From Cristatella mucedo (lineage: Eukaryota > Bryozoa > Phylactolaemata > Cristatellidae), in the NCBI GenBank assembly GCA_009760855.2, contig WPIO01000009.1, positions 7,601,001 to 7,665,000 of the forward strand: a stretch of 64,000 nucleotides of DNA. Direction: 5' to 3'. How positions within the stretch are numbered: position 1 is the stretch's first letter; the number at the start of each line of letters is the position of its first letter. Positions 32,946 to 60,288 of this stretch are shown here, piece after piece. Made by a program: the position numbers and the translations under genes. The notes beneath the pieces are model-generated. The model did not search any database, had not been told where the DNA came from, and saw only the letters and a list, made by a program, of their open reading frames with translations.

Positions 32946-34578
32946 AACTCCTTCTCGAGAAAGTGACACTAGACCAAGAGAACTTGAGCAACTACCGCCC
33001 AGTCTCCCTTCTACCATTCCAATCAAAGACACTGGAACGGGTCGTGGCAGACCAGCTGAACTCATATATCGAAACCTCACACCTTGCTAGTAAGTTCCAC
33101 TCTGGCTTTAGAGCTAATCACTCCACAGAGTCAGCATTGCTTAGGGTATACAACGACCTACTTAGGAATGCAGACATGGGTAGAGTGTCTCTGCTTGTTT
33201 TGCTCGATCTTTCGGCAGCTTTTGACACCATCGATCACAAAGTTCTCCTAGAGCACCTCTCATCTCGCCTGGGCATAACTGGCACTGCTCTGCAGTGGTT
33301 CAGGTCCTATCTCAGTGGGAGACTCCAGAGTATTGACGTGAATGGACAAAGATCATCTGAAGTACCTCTGAAATATGGAGTACCTCAGGGCTCCGTGCTA
33401 GGTCCGGTTCTTTTCACGGTTTATACTCTGCCTCTTGCTGATGTGATTGCCAAGCACAATCTAGGCTATCACTTCTATGCGGATGACACTCAGTTGTACC
33501 TTTGCTTTGATCCCTCCCAGCCTTCGAGCACCTCGAATTCTCTAAACTCACTTGCTGCATGTATTGATGACATCTGCACATGGATGGAAGCAAATTTTCT
33601 AAAGCTAAACTATGATGAAACTAACTTACTAGTTGTGGGCAAACCCAGTGTGATTCAGAGATTGGAAAGGCTGACTGTCAAAATTGGCTCTGCCAACATA
33701 TCTCCTGTTGAATCAGCTCTAAATCTAGGTGTCATATTCCAAAGCGACCTCTCGTTAGACGAACATATCAGTTCCACAGTCAAATCTGCCTATTTTCAGC
33801 TTCATAACATTGCTAAAATTCGGGCTTGTTTAGATAAGGATACCACGTCCAAGTTGGTCCATGCATTCGTGACATCCCATCTCGATTTCTGCAACTCACT
33901 GCTTACTGGCCTACCAGCATGTGCGATCAGGCGATTGCAGCTGGTGCAAAACTCCGCAGCTAGGCTTGTCTGTCGTGAGCATCGCAGTTGCCACACTACT
34001 CCACTTCTCCCCGACCTGCACTGGCTACCAGTCAAGCAACGGATTGACTTCAAGGCTTTGTCGCTCACTTTTAGGTCCCTTCATTCTATGGCTCCAGCCT
34101 ATCTCTCAGATATACTACCCCATCAGGCCAAGCATCGTACCACCCGCTTTTCGGAATCCAACAGTCTACCAATACCTCGTACAAACCTTAAATCCTTTGG
34201 AGACCGTGCATTTAGTTCGTATGCTCCCAAAGCCTGGAACTCCGTCCCGACTTGCGTCAGCACATCCCCTGACCTGACCACATTTAAAATAAACTTAAAA
34301 ACACCTATTTAGGACAGCATTTAGTGGGTCCTTGTGATTCGTCCTTGATGTGCTTATGCGTGCTGACACTGTGCATGCTGCCACTAACCACATTTGCATG
34401 CTGACCCTGTGCATGTCCATCCCAAACTATATTATTCATTTTGTTTGTTTTTCAAGCATGATTTTACTTACCATTCCATTGCATTTCCCTTTGCAGCAAA
34501 TGTAAAGCGCCTGGAAAGAGATTGAGTTCTCTGAGGACACTTTATCAAGTGCATTATTATTATTATTATTATTATTAT
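32946..34578 (+). mobile_element. LINE A, L2-like retrotransposon, intact RT frame
   Basis: 5'-truncated copy with an open frame of 449 codons at 32963-34312 without stops. Motifs: NYRPVSLLPF, VLLDLSAAFDTIDH, GVPQGSVLGPVLF and the catalytic FYADD (Asp-Asp at 33482-33487), then the C-terminal GDRAFSSYAPKAWNS. The endonuclease domain is missing. 3' UTR 34313-34500, hairpin AAAGCGCC ... (34505-34550) and (ATT)n at 34551-34577. It is the best-preserved copy here and therefore probably the youngest. Confidence 0.93.
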
Positions 34579-35071
34579 GTCATCAAGTCAGGGAATGCCG
34601 TAACGTCAGTCGGGATTGAGTTCCGGGTTTTGGGAGCATATGAACTGAAGGCACAGTCCCCAAAGGTTGTGAGGTTGGTTCGAGGCGCAGCTAAGCGATT
34701 TGACTCAGGAAAGTGGGTGATATGATGCCTATCTTTGTGGGGGAACAGTTTTGATAGGCAGGCTTTAGCCGGAGAATGGAGGAACCTAAAAGTGAGTGGC
34801 CAAACCTTGAAGTCGATGCGCTGCTGGATTGGGAGCCAGTGCAGGTCGGCAAGGAGTGGTGTGATATGACAACTACGGCACTCACGACAGACCAGCCTAG
34901 CTGCAGAGTTTGGCACAAACTGTAAGCACCTGCTTGTACAGGCCGGTAGACCACCAAGCAATGAGTTACATAAGTCAAGATGAGCTTCTCACAAGTGCAT
35001 GGACCAATTTGCTGCAAATGTAAAGCGCCTAGAAAGAGATTTGGTTCTCCGAGGGAGCTTTATCAAGTACA

Positions 35072-35114
<43 letters not shown>
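34579..35114. mobile_element. LINE A with 5' inversion (twin-primed)
   Basis: 34579-35008 is the C-terminal RT frame on the minus strand (AARLVCRECRSCHITPLLAD). At 35009 it switches to plus-strand TTGCTGCAAATGTAAAGCG, hairpin and (ATT)n at 35075-35114. Inverted 5' piece plus normal 3' piece plus one tail is the layout made by twin priming. Confidence 0.75.
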
Positions 35115-35115
<1 letters not shown>

Positions 35116-35149
35116 GTATACCTTTCTTGACAACTGACAACTTTGGCTT

Positions 35150-36680
35150 ACAGGAATGTAATGTAATGTTATGTATCTCCGTCAGTAACTCCACAAAGTC
35201 ATAAAGACCATGTGGGTGTTACGCAGGAGAGTTTTGTATAGCACACTCACAGCCTAAGCGGCTTTCGGTACGCATTCGGTAACCAACAGACTTCGTCTCA
35301 CGCAACAAAGAGAAAGTGGGAAGCATAGCAGAGTCAGGAGAGCAGTTGAGGTAGTGAGTAGCATAGAAGTAGCAGTTCAGGACCGCTGAAAAAGATGTGC
35401 CTTAGTCGCAGTAGTGGAGTAGTTGTCGGAGCGTAAGAATTGTGAAAGCGAGTTCCGCAGTCTAAATCCTGCAGAGCTAAAGCTTCTGTCGCCAACGGTC
35501 TTTAAGCGGAGGAATGGAATAGATAATTTATTGTCCACACATGACCTGAGGGCGCGAACAGGCTGAAACTGATGCAGCAGTTCAGCTAGGTACGAAGGAG
35601 CCAAGCCGTGGCGGGCCTCGTGGGTCAGCGTAAGAACTTTGCTCTGTATCCTTTGCTCAACCGGCAACCATCCTAGCTCTTCCAGCAGAGGTGACACGTG
35701 CTCAAACCGCTGGGACTTGAAGACCAGCCTTGCAGACATATTCATAGTCCGCTGTAGTGGCATAATAGCTTTTTTTGGTAGCCCAGCCAAAAGGAAATTA
35801 CAATAATCAAGCCGAGACAAAACTATAGAGCTAGTTAAATTTTTTAAAAGCCACTGTGGGAGACAGCTTCTAATCTTGGATAGGGATCGGATGTGATGGC
35901 TAGCTGTAGAGGCAGTCTTCTGAATGAAGCTTTTGAAATTGAGGCAGCTGTCGAACACGACACCTAGATTACGAGCACGTGGTGAAGGTCGCACAATAGC
36001 ATCACCTATTAGAACAGCAAAGCCTTTTAATCCAGCCACACGCTTAGGGTGTCCTATGAGAAGCAGTTCGGTTTTATCGTCATTTAATTTCAGGAAGTTT
36101 TCCGACATTCAGGATCGAATATCGGCAAGGCAAGCATTCAGTTTCTCAGTTGCTGCAGCAGATTCCGACGGTTTAAATGACAAATACAACTGAGTATCAT
36201 CAGCATAGAAGTGATATCCTATTCCATGGGCCTTAATCACTTTTCCCAGAGGCTGCGTATAAATGGAGAACAGCAAGGGACCAAGTACAGACTCTTGAGG
36301 GACTCCACAGGTGACCCTTCTCATGTCTGAGACCTGACCCCCACACGACACGGATTGAACACGATCAGACAAGTATGATTTAAACCACGCCAGTGCTTCG
36401 TCTGCCAGACCGATCGTTGTTCTCAATCGTTCAAGCAGAACTTCGTGATCAATGGTGTCGAAGGCAGCAGACAGATCTAGCAGAGCTAAGGCAGTGACAT
36501 TCCCGTCGTCGTTGCCACGTAGAATGTCATTGTTAACACGGAGGAGAGCAGTTTTAGTAGAGTGCTGCCTCTAAACGACTTTACCGGTAACCCGTGGTGA
36601 TAGTAATATTTCTGACAGTTTGTAGAAGCAGGTCTGTTATGACAAGGTCTAGAGGTCTGGTGAGCTTGGTAACGTGAGAG
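35150..36680 (-). mobile_element. LINE B copy, EN end joined to RT, one nonsense codon
   Basis: The minus strand starts with an endonuclease end (LTRPLDLVITD) near 36650 and joins an RT domain at about 36580 (STKTALLRV, LLDLSAAFDTIDHEVLL, GVPQESVLGPLLF, FYADDTQLYL). One in-frame TGA at 36111-36109 follows DIRS; the frame then continues 243 codons (MSENFLKLNDDKTELL ... GDRSFSSAGFRLRNSL) to 35377. 3' UTR and ACATT-type end at 35150-35376. Confidence 0.88.
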
Positions 36681-39295
36681 ACAAAATTAGTGATGAGTTC
36701 ATTTGGTATTCCTAGCACGTTTCCCCACAAGCGTGACTGTAAATCTCTCTAACTGAGCAGTCATCAAGACTCTTATAACCCCAGCAGCCCAACTTCATGC
36801 TTGTCTCTGCAATACTCACTTAATTTGCAATAAATCCCTAGTAATAAGCAACCTTATTTCTGAAAAAGGTCTCAACCTGCTCGCCTTGACTGGAACTTAG
36901 CTAAAATTGGTAAACTACCTGAAAATTAAAGACGCAAACTCAACTGGTTTCTCATTCTTTCAGACCCCTAGATCAATCAAAACTGGAGGTGGAGTTGCTA
37001 TTATCGTGTTCTCGAAATTTGACTTTAAGCCATTTGCAGTACTATCGAAGCAGTCTTTCAAATATATTCTCTTGATTTCACCAACAGCAAGCTGCCGATG
37101 GTGGCAGTAGTCTATCGCTCACCAGGTACCAAATCCCCATTCGTCTCAAATTTCTCCGATCTCATTTCGATTCTGTGGGCAAGAAATCGATCCTTCCTTG
37201 TCATGGGTGATTTCATTATTCATTCTGATAACTTATCTGACACCTTCAGCACTGAATTTCGTGCATTGACTGACTCATTGTCTCTTGCGGCTAATGTGCA
37301 TGGCCCTACTTACATCAAAGGTCACACACTCGACCATATTTTCTCATACAACTGCACTGCGTCGTCACCAATTATTACTAAATCCTGCTGATCTGACCGC
37401 ATGCAGATCTCGTTCAGTCTACAATGTGTGGCCTCCTCTAAAATCACCTGTGAATCGCGAAACCTCAAGACCCTTGACATCGATGCTGTTCGTGCGAGAA
37501 TATCGTGCCTCGCCTCTGCTGCTCAGTCCCCAATCCGACCTGTCATCATTGGTAGATTGCCACAACACTACACTAGCTGATATGCTCGACGAGTTTGCAC
37601 TGCTGACTAGGTGCACTTTGCGCCCTCGCCCAGATGGATTACCACAGACATTAAACTAACTAGGTCTAATGAGCGCAAGCTTGAAAAAGCAAACACAAGA
37701 TCAGGACTGACTGTCCGTCGACGGGCATACCAGGACTACTGTAGATTGTACCAATCGATATAAGCATAGGCCAAGTCTAGCTTCTATAAAAAACATTGTT
37801 GAATCACAGATGCTCAATCTGAAAATGCTGATTTCGACGATCAACCATCTCCTCAACCGCTCCCAGGTTATCTCCTTATCTAATGATCTAGCTGATCGCT
37901 TCTCTAGCTTCTTTGTCCAGAAGATAGACAAGCTCAGGGAGCCCATCCCTACGATGGCAGCATCCCCCCTGGAATGTTGTCCCCCAATTCCTTGCAGCAC
38001 TGCAATGTCTACATTCAAGGAGGCCACTCCTTCGGACCCCATTCCCACTGTTCTGCTTCTACGATGCATTGATCTGCAGCTGCCAAGCATAACTGACATC
38101 AATATTATGTCATTACCCTCAGGTCATGTCCCAACACCTCTCAAAAGGCTGTAGTCAGGCCACTACTCTAGAAAGCAACACTAGACCAAGAGAAGTTGAG
38201 GATCTTCCGCCCAGTCTCCCTTCTACCGTTCCAACCAAAGACACTGCAACAGACCAGCTGAACTCACTTATTGAAATTTCAAACCTTGCTAGTAAGCTCC
38301 AGTCTGGTTTCATAGTTGATCACTCAACCGAGTCAGCATTGCTTCGGGTGTAAAACGACCTACTTAGGAATGCGGATACGGGTAGAGTATCTACTTGTTT
38401 TTATCGATCTGTCGGCAGCTTCTGATACTATCGATCACCGAGTCTTTATTGAGGGCCTCTCTTCTCACTACTGGCACTGCATTGCAATGGTTCAGGTCCT
38501 ATCTCAGTGGGAGACCAAAATATTTATGTTAATGGACAAAGATAATCCAATGAACCTCTGAAATATCGGGTGCCTTGGGGCTCTGTGCTTGGTCTTGTTC
38601 TTTTCACGGCTTATACTCTCCCTCTTTCTGCTGTGATTGGCAGGCACAGTCAAAGGCTTTCACTTCTATGCAGATGACGTTCAGTTGAACCTTTGCTTTG
38701 ATCCCTCCCAGCATGTCGAATTCTCTCAACCCCCTTCCTGCACGTGTTGATGACATCCACATTTGGATGGCAGCAGATTTTCTTTAATTGAATGATGACT
38801 AAACCAACTTACAATTTATGGGCAAACCAAGTGTGATTCAGAAATTGGCATAAAATCAAGGCGTCCTCTTCCGAAGTGACCGTTTTATTATACGGTCAGC
38901 TCCACAATCAAGTCTGCCTACTTTCAGCTGGATGACATTGCTAAAATTCGGGCTTGTTTAGGCAGGGATCCCACATCTAAGTTGGTCCATGCATTTGTGA
39001 CATCCCGTCTCGACTTCGGTAACTTACTGCTTGCTGGCCTACTATCATGTGCTTACAGCTGGTGCAAAACTCTGTAGCTAGGCTTGTCTGCCGTGAGCTT
39101 CGCAGTTGCCACATCTTACCACTTCTCGCCGACCTGCACTGGCTGCCACTCAAGTAAAGCATCGACTTCAAGGTTCTGTCACTCAACTTTTAGGTCCCTT
39201 CATTCTTTGGCTCCAGCCTACCTATCACATCTACTCGCCACCAGGCTAAGCATCGTACCACTCGCTTTTCGGTATCTTATCGTTTGTCTGCGTAA
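36681..39295 (+). mobile_element. LINE A, longest copy, EN plus RT, degraded
   Basis: It has endonuclease motifs (AVVYRSPGTKSPF, LVMGDFIIHSD, GHTLDHIFSY at 37098-37350), the inter-domain segment LADRFSSFFVQKIDK at 37885, then RT (NLASKLQSGFIVDHSTES; SAASDTIDH) with many stops. It breaks off at about 39295 within the C-terminal frame, so the tail is lost. Confidence 0.85.
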
Positions 39296-39719
39296 ACCAA
39301 AGGGCTTCCATGCAGGGATGGACCTGTCGCTTAGTCAGAGGTGCAACATCATATAGTAGGTTGACTAGCATCGTTTTGTGGCCAGCATTGCGTCGAGAAG
39401 AGGAGGTATGTATGGATTGTCACTCAAGACGGGTAGAGGACGCAAGTTTTCTGAAGACATCAATGTCCAGAAAAAAACCTCCATCGCATGTAATTTTACA
39501 TGGCGAAACAGAAACACTTTCCAGATAGAGAAAGGACTATATGATCAGATATACAGAAGGGATTGAAAATAAGGGCTTATAGGTTATGCCAAGGAGAGAA
39601 TCTTGGTCCTGGGTATAGCCATTTTCTATTCGTTGGAGCTTGAACATGAGAAGGACGGCCGAAAGCCCCATACAGAAATCATGTTGGAACACATCGGTTA
39701 AGATGGGATATCAAAATGC
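39296..39719. other. intergenic, nothing recognised
   Basis: No homology seen. Confidence 0.5.
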
Positions 39720-40010
39720 ATATTCAAATTCCTAGCAGCAAAACACTGAAAGTTAGAAATGAATCATGGCAGGCGACAAAGTACCACAACCATCGACAAC
39801 TTGCCACTAATTGGACATAAACCTGATTGAAGGAATGGTTTGACAATAACCGGAAAAGGTTCCAAATTGAAAAAAGAGAGATGCGGGCGACAACGGCCAA
39901 TTTACCACCGGGTTTCGACAATGCTGGTGTATGAAAACAGCAGTAACCTTGTGGGGTGGCATCGGTGATAGCCGAACAGAGGAGGGAGACAGAAAATGAC
40001 GGTCGCAAAA
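39720..40010 (-). mobile_element. LINE endonuclease fragment
   Basis: Open frame of 94 codons with ALSKPGGKLAVVAR and LLSNHSFNQVYVQLVAS, the GGGxAVxxR block and following strands of APE-type endonuclease ORFs. Probably family B. Confidence 0.65.
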
Positions 40011-41004
40011 CAACCCGGGGCAGTTAGCAACTAGCAGTCGATTGCTTTGAGAGCAGGCGTTCCACCGAGGTTAGATTCGGTTTTACCACAACAGTCCATT
40101 GCAGCTAGTTACTTGGGTCGATGGGTTGGGCTGGGTTGGAGCTGGACCCCATCCTGACCCATCTCTCTCTCTCTCTCTCTCTCCCTCCATCCCAGTCTCC
40201 TTCAGGGCAATCGTTCAACCCAACTACGATGGATAATAATAAAGGACTAAGATGAAGAAGAGCACTGAGTCAACGTGTGTGCAAGACAGCCAAAGCTCTT
40301 GACAATCCGTCATTAAGACTAGTGTATTTCATCAAAAATAGCACAGCTCTTGTTGCTCATGGTCAACATTGTTGCAACATGTCATGATCAGCCAGCAGCA
40401 AAGGCAATAACAGTACTAGTTGCATGCAACAGCTAGCAAAGCACGAGTCGCTGAACACGCCTCTCACGAACGACTTTGCTGCTAATGGCTGCGCACTAGA
40501 GTCACAAGTGATGTGCATCTGAAGAATGCTCACTCCCCAACCCAACCACGGGACTCGGTAAGGCACTGAAATAATGCAATTACTAAAAAGACTTCTGCAA
40601 CCCTTCACGGCGGCTGCTGCGTCAGTCGCCGGACCTCAGGCCTCGGCAGGAGCAGCAGCGCACTGCAGCAAGAAGTGGACGCCAGACAGGTGGGAGAAGC
40701 GCGGCGGCTCAAAGAGTGCGCGCTCTCAGCCACGCTTTGCGCATGCACTGAGCAAAAGTCTGCAAGGTGAAACGCGAAATCTCGGCAGGGAAGGATGGAG
40801 TGTTGAGGAGAAGGAGGAGGAGGAGGAGGAGGTAGAAAGAGTAACAGACATGCAATTGCACCAGATCACCAGGAGCCCAGCCACAAGTAATCAGAACACC
40901 AGCAGGCCAAACCGCGTGTGTCGAGGCAAACGAGTAACAGTTGGGGGAGGGCAGGGAGGGGAAAGGGGGCAGAATGACGGTCACGCAGCAACCCGAGACA
41001 GCGA
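40011..41004. other. flank and presumed vigilin 3' UTR
   Basis: Contains a (CT)n run at 40164-40188 and a GAG-rich stretch at 40805-40835. Vigilin's 3' UTR must begin at 41004 and run leftwards; its end was not found. Confidence 0.5.
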
Positions 41005-56461
<15,457 letters not shown>

Positions 56462-57869
56462 GGTCGATGATCAGTTCCGAGTCGTGCAGCACTTAACTTC
56501 AACGCAAGCAGCGATGGAAATTCGTAATAAAACGCAGCCCACGCGGCAAAGGAGCGGAGGCAAAGAGGATCGGAGGCGGCGCGGAGATCGGAAGAGAGCC
56601 AAAACTCATTATGCAAATTGAAAAAATGCACCGGATTGCACGCCGAGCGAATGAGATCAGAGAATGCCGCCTACAACTTTTTTTCCTCTCGTGCGATGGT
56701 TTTACGAGGAGGCCGACCACTCGCCAGAGTACGCTACTCGAGGCGCGATGAATACCGACGACGCGTCGGCGCCGAGCCGGAGCGAGTTCGTGCTCGAGAA
56801 GGACCTGCGCTGACGGCTGCGTACGTGGCAGTGTCGGCGCAAGTATAGGAGCGGGCCCGCTCAACGAGACCGTCAGGCCACGTTGCCGACCAAGAAACTC
56901 GAGGGTAGCCAATATGAACTGGGCGCGTTCGTTGAGGCCGTTCGCCAGCCAAACGAGCCGGCGAGCCCGATGGGGTAGAGATGGGGGGGGGGCGCCGGCC
57001 GCTCGACTCACCGTACTGCGTCCGCGGGGCCCGTCCTAGTGATACCGTTCGACAGCTGTCGAATCCACTATGGGATGTAAACCTGGAAAGCCGACGCAGG
57101 CAATTATTGGCGACAGCAAACAAGGCACACGTACAGAGCGCCGCAGCACACGCGTCAGCCACCCACCGAACCGAAGTAAGGTCTACAGAAATGACGCACG
57201 CAAGTGTACCCCTACGCGGGCCGCATCCGACGTGGCAAACCGACCGCGGCTCGGTAGGGCGATAAAAGTCTCTCGGCGCTCACCTAAGCTGATATTTACA
57301 GACGACATAGGGCTGCCGTTAAAGTTCACCTCAGTAACCTACCGGGAAACGCTCGCGTACTTCTAGATTACGATGCTCAGCTAGCCACGTTAGCGCACTA
57401 TTTGAAACTCCTTGTAGCCGGCGGATAAACAAACGGTCGAAGGTCACCGCCCCGGCCGCCGCCGACGTTGCGCAAGCGCTGCTGCTGCTGCTGCCTCTGT
57501 TGCTGCCGATGCTGCCGCTATTGTTGCTGCTGCCGCGTGTGCAGCCTCTACGCCCGGTACCGGCACGCCTATTACGGCAGCTGCTCGCGATCGTCAGACG
57601 CGAAGGAGCTGCTGTGCGAGTGCGGAGTCGCCGGCCGACGCAGCCACCGGCGGCAACCGCACCTTCCGCCGCCGGTCACGGTCCTAGCTCGCGAGAGCGT
57701 AGCATCTGACTCGCTCGACCGTTTAACTAATTGTGCAATCACTTGGCAAGGGCTGACGTTCGCTTCGCTATAGTAACTGCCACTGCTGCGAAATGTCCCA
57801 CGCAAAAGAAATTTTTCGCTAGCTTGCGACTACAAGCGTCCGCTCTTGGATGGCCGATTTCTCGATTCT
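56462..57869. promoter_or_regulatory. GC- and CpG-rich region upstream of vigilin
   Basis: Rich in CG dinucleotides (especially 56700-57760), with a GCT-rich stretch at 57477-57530. Likely holds vigilin's 5' UTR and promoter because of its position. No TATA box or confident initiator was identified, and no other coding region is supported. Confidence 0.4.
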
Positions 57870-57980
57870 ACAATGCACTTGATATAGCGTCCTCGGAGAG
57901 CTCAATCTCTTTCTAGGCGCTTTACATTTGCTGTAAAGGGAAACGCGATTGACCGGTGAGTAATATCATGCTTCCATCCG
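57870..57980 (-). mobile_element. LINE A tail only
   Basis: CAATGCACTTGATATAGCG, the reverse hairpin (CTCAATCTCTTTC), CATTTGCTGTAAAGGG and GTGAGTAATATCATGC. The ATT tail itself is gone. Confidence 0.8.
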
Positions 57981-58284
57981 GAATGCACGTTCTGAAATGC
58001 CTCGAAAGCGATTTACTTAAAGCGATTTACTTTCTTAAGAGTTCTACACAAATGTCTCACCATTATTATTAATAGTATTAGTATTAGTATTATTATTATT
58101 GTCCCCGCGTGAAAAAAGACGGTCCGCTATTGCGCGCGGCAGTGTGAGCGTTGTCGCTCTGCTTAAGCAGCCCTCAAATGGAACGTTATTGAATTTCTTA
58201 GCAGATCGTTAATCTTACAGCATCTTGCTTTTCTTTTGGGCTACGTGGCAACGCGTACAGGTACAGAGGGGCCAGCTAGCTAGT

Positions 58285-58286
58285 TA

Positions 58287-58365
<79 letters not shown>

Positions 58366-58373
58366 AGCTTGCT
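58285..58373. repeat. (GCTT)n microsatellite
   Basis: About 21 units, nearly perfect. Confidence 0.97.
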
Positions 58374-58802
58374 ACCCCCTCTGCACTTCTCCTACGCGTA
58401 GCGCAGCAACAGCTCCATACGGGATGGAGTGCCAAGCATCGCGAGCAGCACGAGTTGAGAGCATCGAGCTGGTGTAAATACGTTAGTTTCTGGCGTTGGC
58501 ACTGACTCGGCCGCCGATACCCCCCTCCCGCCCTGGGGATGGTCCAACGTGTAGCTGCTGCAGACCTCAAATGGTATTGTTGACTGCCAAGTTGTGTATA
58601 AATACTTCTCTAGGTTATCTTTTGCCTCAATGTCAGCATTCAAGCGTGCAACGACTGATCTCATCCTTAAATGTATCTCCCAGTTAAAGAAGACAGCTGG
58701 CCCTCTTTATGCCCTATCTCCCACTGCCCTACTTGTACGCTCTGGTTTGGCCCACGGGGCTTCGTACAGGCGCTCGCTTTTCAGGCGACCTAGGTCCGGG
58801 TG

Positions 58803-58905
58803 ATGGTGCATCTGATGACTGCGGTCGTGGGCTCGAGGGCCCTGGAGCGTACGTTAAGTGTCTGGATTATAGGTTAAGTGAGCGCTGTACGAATGAATGA
58901 ATTTT
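58803..58905 (+). mobile_element. SINE1 copy, diverged
   Basis: GTCGTGGGCTCGAGGGCCC (B-box region), TTAAGTGTCTGGATTATAGG and GCGCTGTACGAATGAATG. The A box is degraded. Confidence 0.65.
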
Positions 58906-58939
58906 TTACAATGAATAGATCTGCTGCTGCCGTGCTTAG

Positions 58940-59640
58940 CAAACATAATAAAATTGTCCTTGGCCTCAGGTCTGTTCCCTGCAACTTTCGAAAAGGCAGT
59001 TGTTCGGTCACTAATAAGGAAAGCAATACTTGACCAAAAGAACTTAAGCAACTTTCCCCTGATCTCCATGCAGCCAATCCTATCAAAGACACTGCAACGA
59101 CTTGTGGGAGACCAGCTGAGCTCATAATAATAATGATAATAATAATAATGCACTTGATAAAGCGCCCTCAGAGAACTCAATCTCTTTCTAGGCGCTTTAG
59201 ATTTGCTGCGAAGGGAAATGCAATTGAATGGCGAGTAATATCATGCTCATATATGAAAACTTCAAACCTCGCAAGTAAGTTCTAGTCTAGTTTTAGAACG
59301 AATCACTTCACAGAGTCGGCGTTGCTTCGGGTGTATAACGATCTTATCAGGAATGCGGAATTATATTAAGTCGCTCAGCTGGTTTTGCTTGTTCTTTCGG
59401 CAGCGTTTGATACCGATGATCACCAAGTCCTTCTCGAGCGCCTCTCATCTCGCCTGGACGTCGCTACCGCCCGCACTGCAATTGCTTAGGTCCTACCTCA
59501 GCACGAGAGTTCAGAGCTTTAATGTTAACGGGCAACAACCATCCGAGGAACCACTAAAGTACGGGAGCACCCGAGGGCTCTATGCACGGTCTGCTTCTTT
59601 TAACAATTCTCTTCCTCTTCAGCCGATGTAATACAGAATT
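58940..59640 (+). mobile_element. LINE A RT fragment with nested insertion
   Basis: Contains ILDQKNLSNFPLISMQP-like, VLSAAFDTDDHQVLLERL-like and YLSTRVQSFNVNGQQPSEEPLKYG segments. Interrupted at 59126-59245 by a reversed LINE A tail. Confidence 0.8.
59126..59245 (-). mobile_element. LINE A tail nested in LINE A
   Basis: 120 bases: reversed ATT tail (AATAATAATGATAATAATAA), hairpin and start of the 3' UTR, flanked by GCTCATA on both sides (59120-59126 and 59245-59251). The undamaged LINE has one copy (ACTCATATATC). Confidence 0.88.
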
Positions 59641-60011
59641 TTCTTCCGAAAACCTGAGTTCTTGCGAACATTGTATATGGAAGCCGATGCAGCTAAAAGC
59701 TGTTTAAAGCTTGTCTGCTTGTTGTTTGACCGTTGCTCGTAAGAAATCACGTACCTACGGACGTTTATCGACGCTTATCGCTTCGGGCTGCTGGGTCTGC
59801 CATGCCGGCGGCTGCGTTTGATGTCAAGGTGGCCATTAACCTGCATAAAAGTTATGTTTGTGCGTACCTATTATCGCTTCCTTGTCGTAGTTCAAATGCA
59901 CTCCTAGACGTTGTTGGTGTTGCTAAGATCCGTGAATTGTGCACTAACAAAAGAAAAGCGCCCCCGGAGCCGACTCTGGGGCCGGGGCGGTGAGCTGAGG
60001 CACCGCTCGTT
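59641..60011. other. nothing recognised
   Basis: Short open frames without homology. Confidence 0.45.
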
Positions 60012-60026
60012 TGGCAGGAGCTTCGA

Positions 60027-60288
60027 GCTGAGTAATAATAATAATACATTTGATGTGGTGCCCTCAAATAACTCAATCTCTTTCTAGGAACTTACATTTG
60101 CTGCAAAGAAAGCACGGTCGAATGGTTATGGGTAGAATGCTCAATAAACAACAAGAATAGCACGGTTACGGGTGATATGCACAGGGTCACCATGCAAGTA
60201 TGGTTAGTGGCAGCATGTAGTGTCAGCACGAATAAGCCCGTAAAGGACGAATCATGGGGACCCACTAAATGCTGTGATAAATAGATGA
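60027..60288 (-). mobile_element. LINE A 3' fragment
   Basis: Reversed (ATT)n, altered hairpin, CATTTGCTGCAAAGAAAGC and 3' UTR to ACCCACTAAATGCTG. It stops abruptly where a plus-strand copy begins. Confidence 0.82.
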
